A stretch of DNA of 64,000 nucleotides from Streptomyces polyasparticus (GTDB taxonomy: Bacteria > Actinomycetota > Actinomycetes > Streptomycetales > Streptomycetaceae): positions 166,848 to 230,847 of the forward strand of contig NZ_JACTVJ010000020.1 of assembly GCF_014493765.1 (NCBI RefSeq). Reading direction: 5' to 3'. This document shows, piece after piece, positions 27,082 through 35,250 of this stretch. The translations under genes were made by a program, and so were the position numbers. Positions within the stretch are counted from its first letter, which is position 1; every line of letters begins with the position of its first letter. The notes under the pieces are model-generated. The model was given only the letters and a program-made list of their open reading frames with translations. It was not told the DNA's origin and made no database searches.

Positions 27082-28338
27082 CTACAGAACGCGGGCGACC
27101 TCCGCCGCCATCCGCGCATAGCCCGCGTCGTTGGGGTGCAGGGCGTCGCCCGAGTCGTAGCGGGCCGCGATGCGCTCCGGGTCGGCCGGGTCCGCGAGCA
27201 GCCGGTCGAAGTCGGCCACCGCGTCGAACTCGCCCGAGGTGCGGATCCACTCGTTGACCTCGTCGCTGACCCGCGCCGCGTGCGCGCCGTAGTGGTCGGA
27301 GCCGCCGAGCGGCAGAAGCGTGGCACCGACGACCCGTACGCCCCGCTCGTGGGCCTGCGCGATCAACGAGCGGTATCCGGCGATGAGTTCGGCGGCCGAG
27401 ACCCGCGGGGCCGGGAAGTACGTCGGCCGGTCGTAGCCCGCCGCCTGGGCCTCGTAGAAGCCGATGTCGTTGAGGCCCTCCAGGACGACGGCCGTGGTGA
27501 TGCCGGGCTGGTCGAGCACGTCCCGCTCGAAGCGCGCGGTGCCGCGCTCGCCGTACCAGGCCGAGTCGTTCAGGACGAGGTTGCCGCCGATCCCCGCGTT
27601 GACCACCGGGCGGTCGATGCGGTCGGCGAGCGCGTCCGGGTAGCGGCGGTCGGCGCCGGAGGTGGAGCCGAAGCCGTCGGTGATCGAGTCGCCGAACAGT
27701 GCCACGCCACCCTGGCCGGGACGCTCGGAGCGTGCCCCGCCCGTCACGTCGACGCCCGCCAGGTAGTACCAGGACTGCGTCTTCTCGCCGAAGGCCCGGC
27801 CCGAGACATCGGCGCGGTGGTCCCCGTCGGCCCGGTAGCTGTCGGTGAAGCCCTGCGCGTGGAACGTGGCGGGCCCCGTGGTCTCCGCGAGATAGAGCGT
27901 GACGGTGACGGACTCCTCGGCGCCGACCGTCAGTTGGGCCGGGTCACTGGCGGTGTGGCCGCGCGCCGGTATGACGGTGGACCGCCTCCCGTCGAAGGTC
28001 AGATGCCGTACGGATCCCTGCTCGACGGCGGCCCCCTTCCCGGCCCGGGCGATGGTGGCGCCGGTGATCCGCAGCGGCGAGGTGCCGTACGCGTTGGACA
28101 GCCTGATTCTGGCCTGCTCGCCGGCCTGGGTGACCCGGACGACCTGGCGCAGGGTCTGCCGCGAGAAGCCCTGCTCCGCCCAGTTGGCGGTGAATCCCTC
28201 ACTCGGGCGCTGCGGTGACGCGGCCCAGGCGGCCGTCCAGCCGATGGGGCGCGCCACGGCGTCGGTGCCGCCCAGAAGCGTCAGACCGAGGGTGGCGGCG
28301 GCGAGCGGGGCGAGGGCACGGCGGAGGTACTTGTTCAT
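27082..28338 (-). CDS. Secreted SGNH/GDSL esterase or lipase
   Basis: This 418-residue exported hydrolase has a signal peptide (MNKYLRRALAP then LAAATLGLTLLGG). An N-terminal beta-rich region of about 170 residues (Ig-like) precedes the SGNH domain. The nucleophile block is GDSITDGF (S218), block III includes GGNLVLND, and the C-terminal Asp/His are in GDALHPNDAGY (D398, H401). Such enzymes deacylate lipids or polysaccharides outside the cell. GAAGGTG lies just before the ATG. It is monocistronic. Confidence 0.92.
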   Translation of the reverse strand: MNKYLRRALAPLAAATLGLTLLGGTDAVARPIGWTAAWAASPQRPSEGFTANWAEQGFSRQTLRQVVRVTQAGEQARIRLSNAYGTSPLRITGATIARAGKGAAVEQGSVRHLTFDGRRSTVIPARGHTASDPAQLTVGAEESVTVTLYLAETTGPATFHAQGFTDSYRADGDHRADVSGRAFGEKTQSWYYLAGVDVTGGARSERPGQGGVALFGDSITDGFGSTSGADRRYPDALADRIDRPVVNAGIGGNLVLNDSAWYGERGTARFERDVLDQPGITTAVVLEGLNDIGFYEAQAAGYDRPTYFPAPRVSAAELIAGYRSLIAQAHERGVRVVGATLLPLGGSDHYGAHAARVSDEVNEWIRTSGEFDAVADFDRLLADPADPERIAARYDSGDALHPNDAGYARMAAEVARVL

Positions 28339-28495
28339 GACACACCTTCACTAATGGGCCTGTAGTTCCCTTAGGGCGAGACAGACGTTAGCAGAGGTCG
28401 GCCACCAAATGGAACTGCAATCCCTTTAGAGCTCGGCGGTGCTCGACTGGCGCTCCGCGAAGGGCAGTTGGGATGCGCGGTACGGATACGGCAGT

Positions 28496-28511
28496 TGAGT
28501 ACGCGTACTCA
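28496..28511 (+). promoter_or_regulatory. 16-bp perfect palindrome upstream of a 42-codon gene
   Basis: TGAGTACGCGTACTCA is fully self-complementary and lies 35 bp before the ATG of the small membrane protein gene. The position and symmetry fit an operator or promoter element. The regulator is unknown. Confidence 0.5.
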
Positions 28512-28546
28512 GGCGCCCGGACCCGCGGGCGCGGAGTATCGGTCCC

Positions 28547-28675
28547 ATGCTCTGGTCCGACCCCGAGAACAAGCCGCCCAAGGACATGCGCGACGCGCAG
28601 GCCATGATGCGGCGCGCGGGCTTTCTGCTCGCCCTGGCAATGGTGCTCGCGATGTTCGTGCTCGGCGTGCACTGA
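28547..28675 (+). CDS. 42-residue membrane protein
   Basis: The start ATG and stop are in a frame with strong third-position GC. The protein begins MLWSDPENKPPKDMRDAQAM, continues with a basic RR pair and one hydrophobic helix (residues about 25-40, LLALAMVLAMFVLGV), and ends in His. It should sit in the membrane with the charged N-terminus inside. I recall near-identical short proteins in other Streptomyces, which supports it as real, but no function is known. A hairpin follows the stop directly, and a palindrome precedes it, so it looks like a complete transcription unit. Confidence 0.75.
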   Translation: MLWSDPENKPPKDMRDAQAMMRRAGFLLALAMVLAMFVLGVH

Positions 28676-28680
28676 GACGG

Positions 28681-28697
28681 CCGCCCCAAAGGGGCGG
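28681..28697 (+). terminator. Terminator of the 42-codon gene
   Basis: A perfect 7-bp stem CCGCCCC-AAA-GGGGCGG begins 5 bp after the stop codon. Confidence 0.7.
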
Positions 28698-28799
28698 GGT
28701 CCCGGGCGGGCGGGTCCCAGGGGGGCGGGGGTCCCGCAACCGTCCACCGCCCCGTTATCGTCCCTAGTGCGGAAGTCCATGCCGGGAGGGGCGCACCAA

Positions 28800-30278
28800 G
28801 TGAACAAGCCATTGCGGCACATAGCCATCTTTTGTGGGCTGCTTGTGCTCGCACTGCTGATCCGCGCGAACTGGGTCCAGTACGCGCAGAGCGAAGAGCT
28901 GAGCAAGCACGAGAAGAACCGCCGGGTCGCCATCGAGCGGTACGCGCAGCCGCGCGGCAACATCCTCGTCGCGGGCAAGCCCATCACCGGTTCGAAGGCC
29001 GTGGACGGCCAGGACTACAAGTACAAGCGGACGTTCAAGGACGGCCCGATGTACGCCCCCATCACCGGCTACTCCTCGCAGGCCTTCGGCTCCACCGCCC
29101 TGGAGAACCTGAACGACGAACTGCTCTCCGGCTCGGACGACCGGCTGTTCATCCAGAACACCGTCAACATGCTGACCGGCAAGAAGCAGCAGGGCGGCGA
29201 TGTGTACACGACCATCAACGCCGACGCGCAGGAGGCCGCCTACAAGGGCCTCACCGACCTGAACCTGAAGGGCGGCGTCGCCGCGATCGAGCCGGAGACC
29301 GGCAAGATCCTCGCGCTGGCCTCGACTCCTTCGTACGACCCCTCGACGTTCGCCGGCATGAGCAAGAACGACGGTGAGCAGTGGAAGAAGCTCAACGCCG
29401 ACAAGGCGAAGCCGCTGCTCAACCGGGCGCTGAAGGAGACGTACCCGCCGGGCTCGACCTTCAAGGTGCTGACCGCCGCGGCCGCCATCGAGGCCGGCAA
29501 GGTCACGGACGTCAACGCCCCGACGGAGACCCCCGACCCGTACAAGCTGCCCCAGACCAGCACCCTGCTGCCCAACCACACCGAGGGCCTGCCGTGCAAG
29601 AACGCCTCGGTGACGGACGCCATGGAGGTGTCCTGCAACACGGTGTTCGCCAAGCTGGCCGACGAGGTCGGCAAGGACAAGATGCGCGAGGTCGCCGAGG
29701 GCTTCGGCTTCAACGACGGTGAGGTCGACACCCCGATCCGGGCCGGCAAGTCCGTCTACCCCTCCGACATCGACCGTCCGCAGACCGCGCTCAGCGGCAT
29801 CGGCCAGGGCTCGGTGACCGCGAGCCCGCTGCAGATCGCCATGCTGGCCGCCGGCATCGCCAACGACGGCAAGGTCATGAAGCCGTACCTGGTCGACCAG
29901 TTGCGCGGTCCCGACACGGACGTCATCGCCCAGACGGAGCCGTCCGTGCGGTCCGAGCCGATCTCGGCCGAGACCGCCGCCCTGGTCCGCGAGGCCATGG
30001 AGTCCACCGCCAAGAACGGCTCGGGCCGGCCCGCCCTGCTCGACGACAAGGGCATCACCGTCGGCGCCAAGACCGGCACCGCCCAGCACGGCGCCAACAA
30101 CGAGCTGCCGCCGTACGCCTGGTTCATCTCGTACGGCAAGAACAGCGACGGCAAGCAGGTCGCGGTCGCCGTCTTCGTCGACCCGGGCCAGGACATCCCG
30201 CGCTCGGACATCGCGGGCGGCAAGCTGGGCGGCCCGATCGCGAAGGACGTCATGGAGGCGGTCCTCGTCAAGGACTGA
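28800..30278 (+). CDS. Class B penicillin-binding protein (PbpA-like transpeptidase)
   Basis: This 492-residue transpeptidase cross-links peptidoglycan outside the membrane. One N-terminal membrane helix (about 8-22) is followed by the short class B pedestal (RYAQPRGNI) and the penicillin-binding domain: S219-TFK (active serine), SCN (278-280) and KTGT (424-427). It resembles PbpA of actinobacteria, a septation PBP, but this copy lies outside the pkn/rodA locus, so it may be a paralogue. The GTG start is preceded by GGGAGG. It is the first of two genes with maf, 66 bp apart. Confidence 0.94.
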   Translation: MNKPLRHIAIFCGLLVLALLIRANWVQYAQSEELSKHEKNRRVAIERYAQPRGNILVAGKPITGSKAVDGQDYKYKRTFKDGPMYAPITGYSSQAFGSTALENLNDELLSGSDDRLFIQNTVNMLTGKKQQGGDVYTTINADAQEAAYKGLTDLNLKGGVAAIEPETGKILALASTPSYDPSTFAGMSKNDGEQWKKLNADKAKPLLNRALKETYPPGSTFKVLTAAAAIEAGKVTDVNAPTETPDPYKLPQTSTLLPNHTEGLPCKNASVTDAMEVSCNTVFAKLADEVGKDKMREVAEGFGFNDGEVDTPIRAGKSVYPSDIDRPQTALSGIGQGSVTASPLQIAMLAAGIANDGKVMKPYLVDQLRGPDTDVIAQTEPSVRSEPISAETAALVREAMESTAKNGSGRPALLDDKGITVGAKTGTAQHGANNELPPYAWFISYGKNSDGKQVAVAVFVDPGQDIPRSDIAGGKLGGPIAKDVMEAVLVKD

Positions 30279-30344
30279 CCACCCGCCGGGCAGGTGGCCG
30301 ACGTGCCGCGAGGCCGCCCCACCCGCCCCATTACCCTGGCCCGC

Positions 30345-30971
30345 ATGACCCGACAGCAGCCCACCCGCCGCCTGGTGCTCGCCTCCCAGTCCCCCGCCCG
30401 CCTGGGCCTGCTCCGCCAGGCGGGCCTCACCCCCGAGGTGATCGTCAGCGGCGTCGACGAGGACGCCATCACCGCCCCCACCCCGTCGGAGCTCGCCCGC
30501 GTGCTCGGCGAGGCCAAGGCACAGGCCGTCGCCGCACGCGAACAGGCCGCGGGCGCCCTCGTCGTGGGCTGCGACTCGGTGCTCGAACTCGACGGCGAGG
30601 CGCTCGGCAAGCCCGCCGACGCGGAGGAGGCCACCGCACGCTGGAAGGCGATGCGCGGCCGGGCCGGGGTGCTGCAGACCGGGCACTGCGTGATCGACAC
30701 GGTGAGCGGGCGCCAGGTCTCGGCCACCGCGTCCACCACCGTGCGCTTCGGCGAGCCGACGGACGCGGAGATCGCCGCGTACGTCGCCAGCCGTGAACCC
30801 CTTTACGTGGCGGGCGCGTTCACGCTCGACGGCCGCTCGGCACCGTTCATCGACGGCATCGAAGGCGACCACGGCAATGTCATCGGCATCTCGCTGCCGC
30901 TGCTGCGCCGGCTCCTCGGCGACCTCGGCGTCCCGATCACCGACCTGTGGGCGCCTGCCGCGGAGGACTGA
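30345..30971 (+). CDS. maf: Maf family nucleoside triphosphate pyrophosphatase
   Basis: This 208-residue protein hydrolyses non-canonical or modified nucleoside triphosphates to the monophosphate and pyrophosphate (house-cleaning), and in some bacteria delays septum formation. Motifs are [16 protein letters not shown] at the start, [15 protein letters not shown] and [13 protein letters not shown]; the latter two carry catalytic Asp and Lys. The ATG start gives the usual 8-residue lead. It probably shares a transcript with the PBP gene, which fits a link to division. It converges with a small membrane protein gene. Confidence 0.92.
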   Translation: MTRQQPTRRLVLASQSPARLGLLRQAGLTPEVIVSGVDEDAITAPTPSELARVLGEAKAQAVAAREQAAGALVVGCDSVLELDGEALGKPADAEEATARWKAMRGRAGVLQTGHCVIDTVSGRQVSATASTTVRFGEPTDAEIAAYVASREPLYVAGAFTLDGRSAPFIDGIEGDHGNVIGISLPLLRRLLGDLGVPITDLWAPAAED

Positions 30972-31004
30972 GCGGCCTGCGGCTCCGCGTCGTCCGAGGG
31001 CGGA

Positions 31005-31463
31005 CTAAGCAGCCTGCGGCTCCCCGCCGTTCGCGGGCGCGGGGGGTGCCGGCGGCGTGTCCTCGGGCTCGGCCGGCTTCCCCTCGTACCCCATGAGGCT
31101 GAGCACGATCAGGCCGAACATCACCATCATGAAGGCGAAGGCCTCCCAGCCGACCATGCCCACCGTCAGCGCGCCGAGCACCGCGTGCAGGACCGCCGCG
31201 CTGATCAGCAGGACGCGGGCGAAGCGGCCGTGCGGACGGCCCCGGAACGCGGAGACGAGCAGGACCACACCGCAGCCGCCGAGGTAGAGGAAGACCACGC
31301 CGGCGAGCACGAAGCTGGACGTCGCCATGACGTCCGGGTCGAGCCCGTCCAGGGACATCGACTGGGCGTCGGCGATCTTCCCGAGCGCCGCATTGACGAT
31401 CACCAGGCCGACGGCCTCGACGAACAGCAGGATCGCGGCCACGACGGCCACCGCTCTGCGCAT
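31005..31463 (-). CDS. Hypothetical four-helix membrane protein
   Basis: The protein has 152 residues. Four hydrophobic segments (about residues 4-24, 48-72, 80-98, 103-122) indicate a four-span inner membrane protein. The last 25 residues are Pro/Ala-rich and probably cytoplasmic. No conserved catalytic residues stand out. A GTG lies just before the ATG; GGTAGGGG is placed well for either. It is divergent from accA2 and the function is unknown. Confidence 0.75.
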   Translation of the reverse strand: MRRAVAVVAAILLFVEAVGLVIVNAALGKIADAQSMSLDGLDPDVMATSSFVLAGVVFLYLGGCGVVLLVSAFRGRPHGRFARVLLISAAVLHAVLGALTVGMVGWEAFAFMMVMFGLIVLSLMGYEGKPAEPEDTPPAPPAPANGGEPQAA

Positions 31464-31466
31464 CAC

Positions 31467-31831
31467 GCGTACCCCTACCCCTGGTTACCGCTACGGCTCG
31501 CCGCGAACGCTACTGGCGGGTAGGGCGCAGGACAAGGGTTGCGGGGTACCCGGACCCGGCCCGAGGCGCCCAGGGCAAAGAATGATGCGGCCGTTCGTAG
31601 GGACTCGACAAAGAAACGCGCGGCGGGGCTGGCCCAGAAGACAGAGACCTGCACCACATCTGCGGGTTACCGTGGCGTTCAGAAACCCGGCGTACCGTGG
31701 TGCGACAAGGGATTTCGCGAGTGGAGCGGCCCTCGCATCACACTCCGTGTGGGCAAGCTCACCCTTGGGGACGGGTCGAAAGCCCGTGTCGGCAGTCCCT
31801 AAACTCAGCTTGTTTCAAGGAGGGAGCCATC
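31467..31831. other. Long leader region upstream of accA2
   Basis: This is a 365-bp stretch without a gene. It holds the probable accA2 promoter at its right end and a pair of similar CGTACCGTGG/TTACCGTGG words at about 31670-31700. The rest shows no repeat or coding pattern that I can support. Confidence 0.5.
31776..31825 (+). promoter_or_regulatory. Possible promoter and strong ribosome-binding site of accA2
   Basis: TCGAAA (31776-31781), 18 bp, then TAAACT (31800-31805) resembles a vegetative promoter. AAGGAGGGA (31817-31825) is a near-perfect Shine-Dalgarno sequence 6 nt before the GTG and decides the start. Confidence 0.5.
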
Positions 31832-33589
31832 GTGCGCAAGGTGCTCATCGCCAACCGTGGCGAAATTGCTGTCCGCGTAGCCCGGGCGTGCCGGGACGCA
31901 GGGATCGCGAGCGTAGCCGTCTACGCCGACCCGGACCGGGACGCTCTGCATGTACGGGCCGCGGACGAGGCATTCGCCCTCGGCGGTGACACTCCGGCGA
32001 CCAGCTACCTGGACATGGACAAGGTCCTCAAGGCCGCCCGTGAGTCCGGTGCCGACGCCGTTCACCCCGGCTATGGCTTCCTGTCCGAGAACGCCGAGTT
32101 CGCCCAGGCGGTCCTGGACGCGGGTCTGATCTGGATCGGTCCGCCGCCGCAGGCGATCCGCGACCTCGGTGACAAGGTCGCCGCCCGGCACATCGCGCAG
32201 CGCGCGGGTGCCCCGCTGGTGGCCGGTACGCCGGACCCGGTCAGCGGCGCGGACGAGGTCGTCGCGTTCGCCGAGGAGCACGGTCTGCCGATCGCGATCA
32301 AGGCCGCCTTCGGTGGCGGCGGTCGCGGTCTGAAGGTGGCCCGCACCCTCGAAGAGGTCCCCGAGCTCTACGACTCGGCCGTGCGCGAGGCCGTGGCCGC
32401 CTTCGGCCGCGGCGAGTGCTTCGTCGAGCGCTACCTCGACAAGCCGCGCCACGTCGAGACCCAGTGCCTGGCCGACAGCCACGGCAACGTGGTCGTGGTC
32501 TCGACCCGTGACTGCTCGCTGCAGCGCCGCCACCAGAAGCTGGTCGAGGAGGCGCCCGCGCCGTTCCTCACCGAGGAGCAGAACAAGCAGCTGTACGCGG
32601 CCTCGAAGGCGATCCTCAAGGAGGCCGGCTACGTCGGCGCCGGCACCGTCGAGTTCCTCGTCGGCCTGGACGGCACGATCTCCTTCCTGGAGGTCAACAC
32701 CCGTCTGCAGGTGGAGCACCCGGTCACCGAAGAGGTCACCGGCATCGACCTGGTGCGCGAGATGTTCCGTATCGCCGACGGCGAGGAGCTCGGCTACGGG
32801 GACCCGGAGATCCGCGGCCACTCCTTCGAGTTCCGTATCAACGGCGAGGACCCGGGGCGCAACTTCCTTCCCGCGCCCGGCACGGTGACGCTGTTCGCAC
32901 CGCCGACCGGCCCCGGTGTGCGGCTGGACGCGGGCGTGGAGACCGGCTCGGTCATCGGCCCGGCCTGGGACTCGCTGCTCGCCAAGCTGATCATCACGGG
33001 CGCCACGCGTGAGCAGGCGCTGCAGCGTGCCGCGCGTGCGCTGGCGGAGTTCAAGGTGGAGGGCATGGCCACGGCCATCCCGTTCCACCAGGCCGTCGTG
33101 GTCGACGAGGCCTTCACCGCCTCGCCGTTCAAGGTCCACACCCGCTGGATCGAGACGGAGTTCGTCAACGAGATCAAGCCGTTCGCGGTGACCCCCGAGG
33201 CCTCGGACGACGAGGACGAGGCGGGCCGCGAGACGATCGTGGTCGAGGTCGGCGGCAAGCGCCTGGAGGTATCGCTGCCTTCGTCGCTCGGCATGACCCT
33301 GGCCCGTACGGGCCTCGCGGCCGGCGCCAAGCCGAAGCGCCGCGCGGCGAAGAAGTCGGGCCCGGCGGTCTCGGGCGACTCGCTCGCGTCGCCGATGCAG
33401 GGCACGATCGTCAAGGTCGCGGTCGAGGAGGGCCAGGAGGTCGCCGAGGGCGATCTGATCGTGGTCCTCGAGGCGATGAAGATGGAGCAGCCCATCAACG
33501 CGCACCGCGCGGGCACGGTCAAGGGTCTGGCGGCGGAGGTCGGTGCCTCGCTCACGTCGGGCGCGCTGATCTGCGAGATCAAGGACTGA
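31832..33589 (+). CDS. accA2: Acetyl/propionyl-CoA carboxylase alpha subunit (biotin carboxylase-BCCP)
   Basis: This 585-residue biotinylated subunit serves the acyl-CoA carboxylases. Residues 1-445 are biotin carboxylase: [11 protein letters not shown], the ATP-grasp Gly-rich loop [11 protein letters not shown], and [15 protein letters not shown]. After a charged linker the biotin carboxyl carrier domain ends the protein, with the biotinylated lysine K550 in EAMKMEQP. It carboxylates biotin with bicarbonate and ATP and serves the PccB beta subunit and probably other beta subunits. The GTG start follows a near-consensus ribosome site. The frame is open upstream but without family similarity. 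Confidence 0.96.
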   Translation: MRKVLIANRGEIAVRVARACRDAGIASVAVYADPDRDALHVRAADEAFALGGDTPATSYLDMDKVLKAARESGADAVHPGYGFLSENAEFAQAVLDAGLIWIGPPPQAIRDLGDKVAARHIAQRAGAPLVAGTPDPVSGADEVVAFAEEHGLPIAIKAAFGGGGRGLKVARTLEEVPELYDSAVREAVAAFGRGECFVERYLDKPRHVETQCLADSHGNVVVVSTRDCSLQRRHQKLVEEAPAPFLTEEQNKQLYAASKAILKEAGYVGAGTVEFLVGLDGTISFLEVNTRLQVEHPVTEEVTGIDLVREMFRIADGEELGYGDPEIRGHSFEFRINGEDPGRNFLPAPGTVTLFAPPTGPGVRLDAGVETGSVIGPAWDSLLAKLIITGATREQALQRAARALAEFKVEGMATAIPFHQAVVVDEAFTASPFKVHTRWIETEFVNEIKPFAVTPEASDDEDEAGRETIVVEVGGKRLEVSLPSSLGMTLARTGLAAGAKPKRRAAKKSGPAVSGDSLASPMQGTIVKVAVEEGQEVAEGDLIVVLEAMKMEQPINAHRAGTVKGLAAEVGASLTSGALICEIKD

Positions 33590-33630
33590 GCAACACCCGT
33601 ACGAGAAGGACTGAGCAACTCCCGTACGCG
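33581..33630. repeat. 25-bp tandem duplication of the accA2 3' end
   Basis: Two adjacent 25-bp copies (core AAGGACTGAGCAAC) differ at few positions. The first contains the accA2 stop codon, so the second is a duplicated gene end in the untranslated region. Confidence 0.8.
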
Positions 33631-33664
33631 GAAGGGCCCCTGGCATTGCGCCGGGGGCCCTTTC
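33631..33664 (+). terminator. accA2 terminator
   Basis: GAAGGGCCCC pairs with GGGGCCCTTT around a 13-nt loop, about 40 bp after the stop, and ends in TTTCCC. Confidence 0.75.
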
Positions 33665-33683
33665 CCGTGGGCGGCCCCGCCCT

Positions 33684-34151
33684 ATGCTGAGGCGCGTGGA
33701 CCTGCTGATCACGTTGGAAGTCGATGCCGACGCCGAGGACTTGACGGGGTCGCTGCACCGGCACCTGCGGCAGGACGGCCGGGGATGGGAGGTCGCGCCT
33801 CCCGACCATACGGACACGGTGCGCGTACTCGTCCCGGGCAGGTCGGCCCTGCAGTTGCTGGCCGGCTCGGTGCTGCAGTGGCTCTCGGAGCGCCGGGCCG
33901 TGCGGTCGGTGGCACTCACGACGCCGGACGGGCAGCGGATCGTGGTGACCGCGCAGGACACGCCGCAGCCACCGCCCGAGCCGGTGTACCCGCCGCAGGA
34001 ACCGGCGGACGAGGACGACGAGGGGTACGCCGACACCCTGCTCCCCTCCGACGAGCACACAGGGGCCCACTCCAGGCACCGACCGCCGGCGGGTGCCACG
34101 CCACCCGGCCCCGTCATCGACCCCGACGACGACTGGCCACGGGACCGGTGA
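33684..34151 (+). CDS. EACC1-like effector-associated constant component protein
   Basis: The protein has 155 residues. Residues about 5-95 resemble the effector-associated constant component 1 (EACC1) fold: LLITLEVDADAEDLTGSLHRHL, a middle strand VRVLVPGRSALQLLAGSVLQWL and a last strand VALTTPDGQRIVVTA. These small alpha/beta domains are known as companions of effector genes in predicted bacterial conflict systems. Residues 96-155 are Pro/Asp-rich and disordered. A GTG at 33696 is an alternative start. It ends 3 bp before the next gene, so the pair is translationally coupled. Confidence 0.6.
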   Translation: MLRRVDLLITLEVDADAEDLTGSLHRHLRQDGRGWEVAPPDHTDTVRVLVPGRSALQLLAGSVLQWLSERRAVRSVALTTPDGQRIVVTAQDTPQPPPEPVYPPQEPADEDDEGYADTLLPSDEHTGAHSRHRPPAGATPPGPVIDPDDDWPRDR

Positions 34152-34154
34152 CCC

Positions 34155-35120
34155 GTGGGTGATATCGCCAAGGGCGTGCTCGGCGGGGGCTGGGCGCTGC
34201 TCGCCGGGTGGGTGCTGCCGTCCGCGATCAACCTGGCCGTGTTCTTCTTCGCCGTCGCCCCGAGCCTCCAAGGGCTCGGTCTGGTGCGGCAGTTGTGGCC
34301 GGACACGCAGAGCGGCACGATGACGCTGCTGCTCGTCTGCGCCGTACTGCTCGGTCTTGTCCTGAGCTCACTGCAGCAGCCGCTGTACCGCTTCCTGGAG
34401 GGCTACGCACTGTGGCCGCAGCGCGCGTACGACCGGGGGCTTCGCACTCAGCGCGCGCGGCGTCAGCGGCTGACCGAACTCGTGGCGCAGCCGGGGCATC
34501 CGACGCTGCGACTGGCCGTACTCCAGGAGCAGTTGAGCCGCTATCCGATCGGCGACGAGCAGATCGCGCCCACACGGCTCGGCAATGCGATCCGCCGGTT
34601 CGAGGAGTACGGGCACGACCGCTACCGGCTCGACACCCAGGTGCTGTGGAACGAGCTGACCAGCGCCGCTCCGCAGCCCGCCGTACGGCAGACGGAGACC
34701 GCCCGCACGCCGGTGGACTTCTTCGTGGCGCTTCTGTACGGGCATGCGCTGCTCGCGCTCACCGCCCTCGGCGCGCTCGCGGCCGAGGAGGCCGACCACG
34801 GGCTGCTGGTCCCGACGGCCGTCCTCGCGCTCGGGCTCATTCCCGTCTGGTACCGCTCGGCGGTGGTCGCCACCGATGAATGGGCCGCGGCCGTACGGGC
34901 GTTGGTGAACGTCGGGCGCAAACCGCTGGCCGACGCGCTGGGGCTCGTCCTGCCGAAGGAGCTGGCCGAGGAGCGGCGGATGTGGCAGCTCGTGACGCGG
35001 ATGTCACGGCGTCCGTACCATCCCGCGGCCGAGGCGGCCTTCGCCCCGTACCGCGCGGACCCCGACCGGGTCGTGCCCGTCCAGGGCACGCCGGTCGTTC
35101 CGGGGCAGCCTCAGCCGTAG
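34155..35120 (+). CDS. Membrane protein coupled to the EACC1-like gene
   Basis: The protein has 321 residues. Four hydrophobic helices (about 13-36, 56-76, 188-206, 213-233) form two hairpins separated by a basic, helical cytoplasmic loop of about 110 residues (RAYDRGLRTQRARRQRLTEL and on). The C-terminal 85 residues are cytoplasmic and end in a Pro-rich tail. No enzyme motif is visible. The GTG start lies 3 bp after the upstream stop. As the partner of an EACC1-like protein it may be the effector or membrane platform of a two-gene system; this is inference. Confidence 0.7.
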   Translation: MGDIAKGVLGGGWALLAGWVLPSAINLAVFFFAVAPSLQGLGLVRQLWPDTQSGTMTLLLVCAVLLGLVLSSLQQPLYRFLEGYALWPQRAYDRGLRTQRARRQRLTELVAQPGHPTLRLAVLQEQLSRYPIGDEQIAPTRLGNAIRRFEEYGHDRYRLDTQVLWNELTSAAPQPAVRQTETARTPVDFFVALLYGHALLALTALGALAAEEADHGLLVPTAVLALGLIPVWYRSAVVATDEWAAAVRALVNVGRKPLADALGLVLPKELAEERRMWQLVTRMSRRPYHPAAEAAFAPYRADPDRVVPVQGTPVVPGQPQP

Positions 35121-35250
35121 AACGGCCTCAGCCGTAAACTCGGCCACGGCTGTGGAGCGGGGTCCAACTCCCGTAGGACGGACTCGCTGTTCAGGGTGGG
35201 GTATCCCGGGGTTTCTGGGGACTCCTATTCGTCGCCCCCAGCGCCCCCAG

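Noticed and set aside
31805-34318. Minus-strand open frame of about 840 codons opposite accA2 and the EACC1-like gene
   Set aside because: It is a shadow of biased third positions in accA2; no family similarity, and it runs through a terminator.
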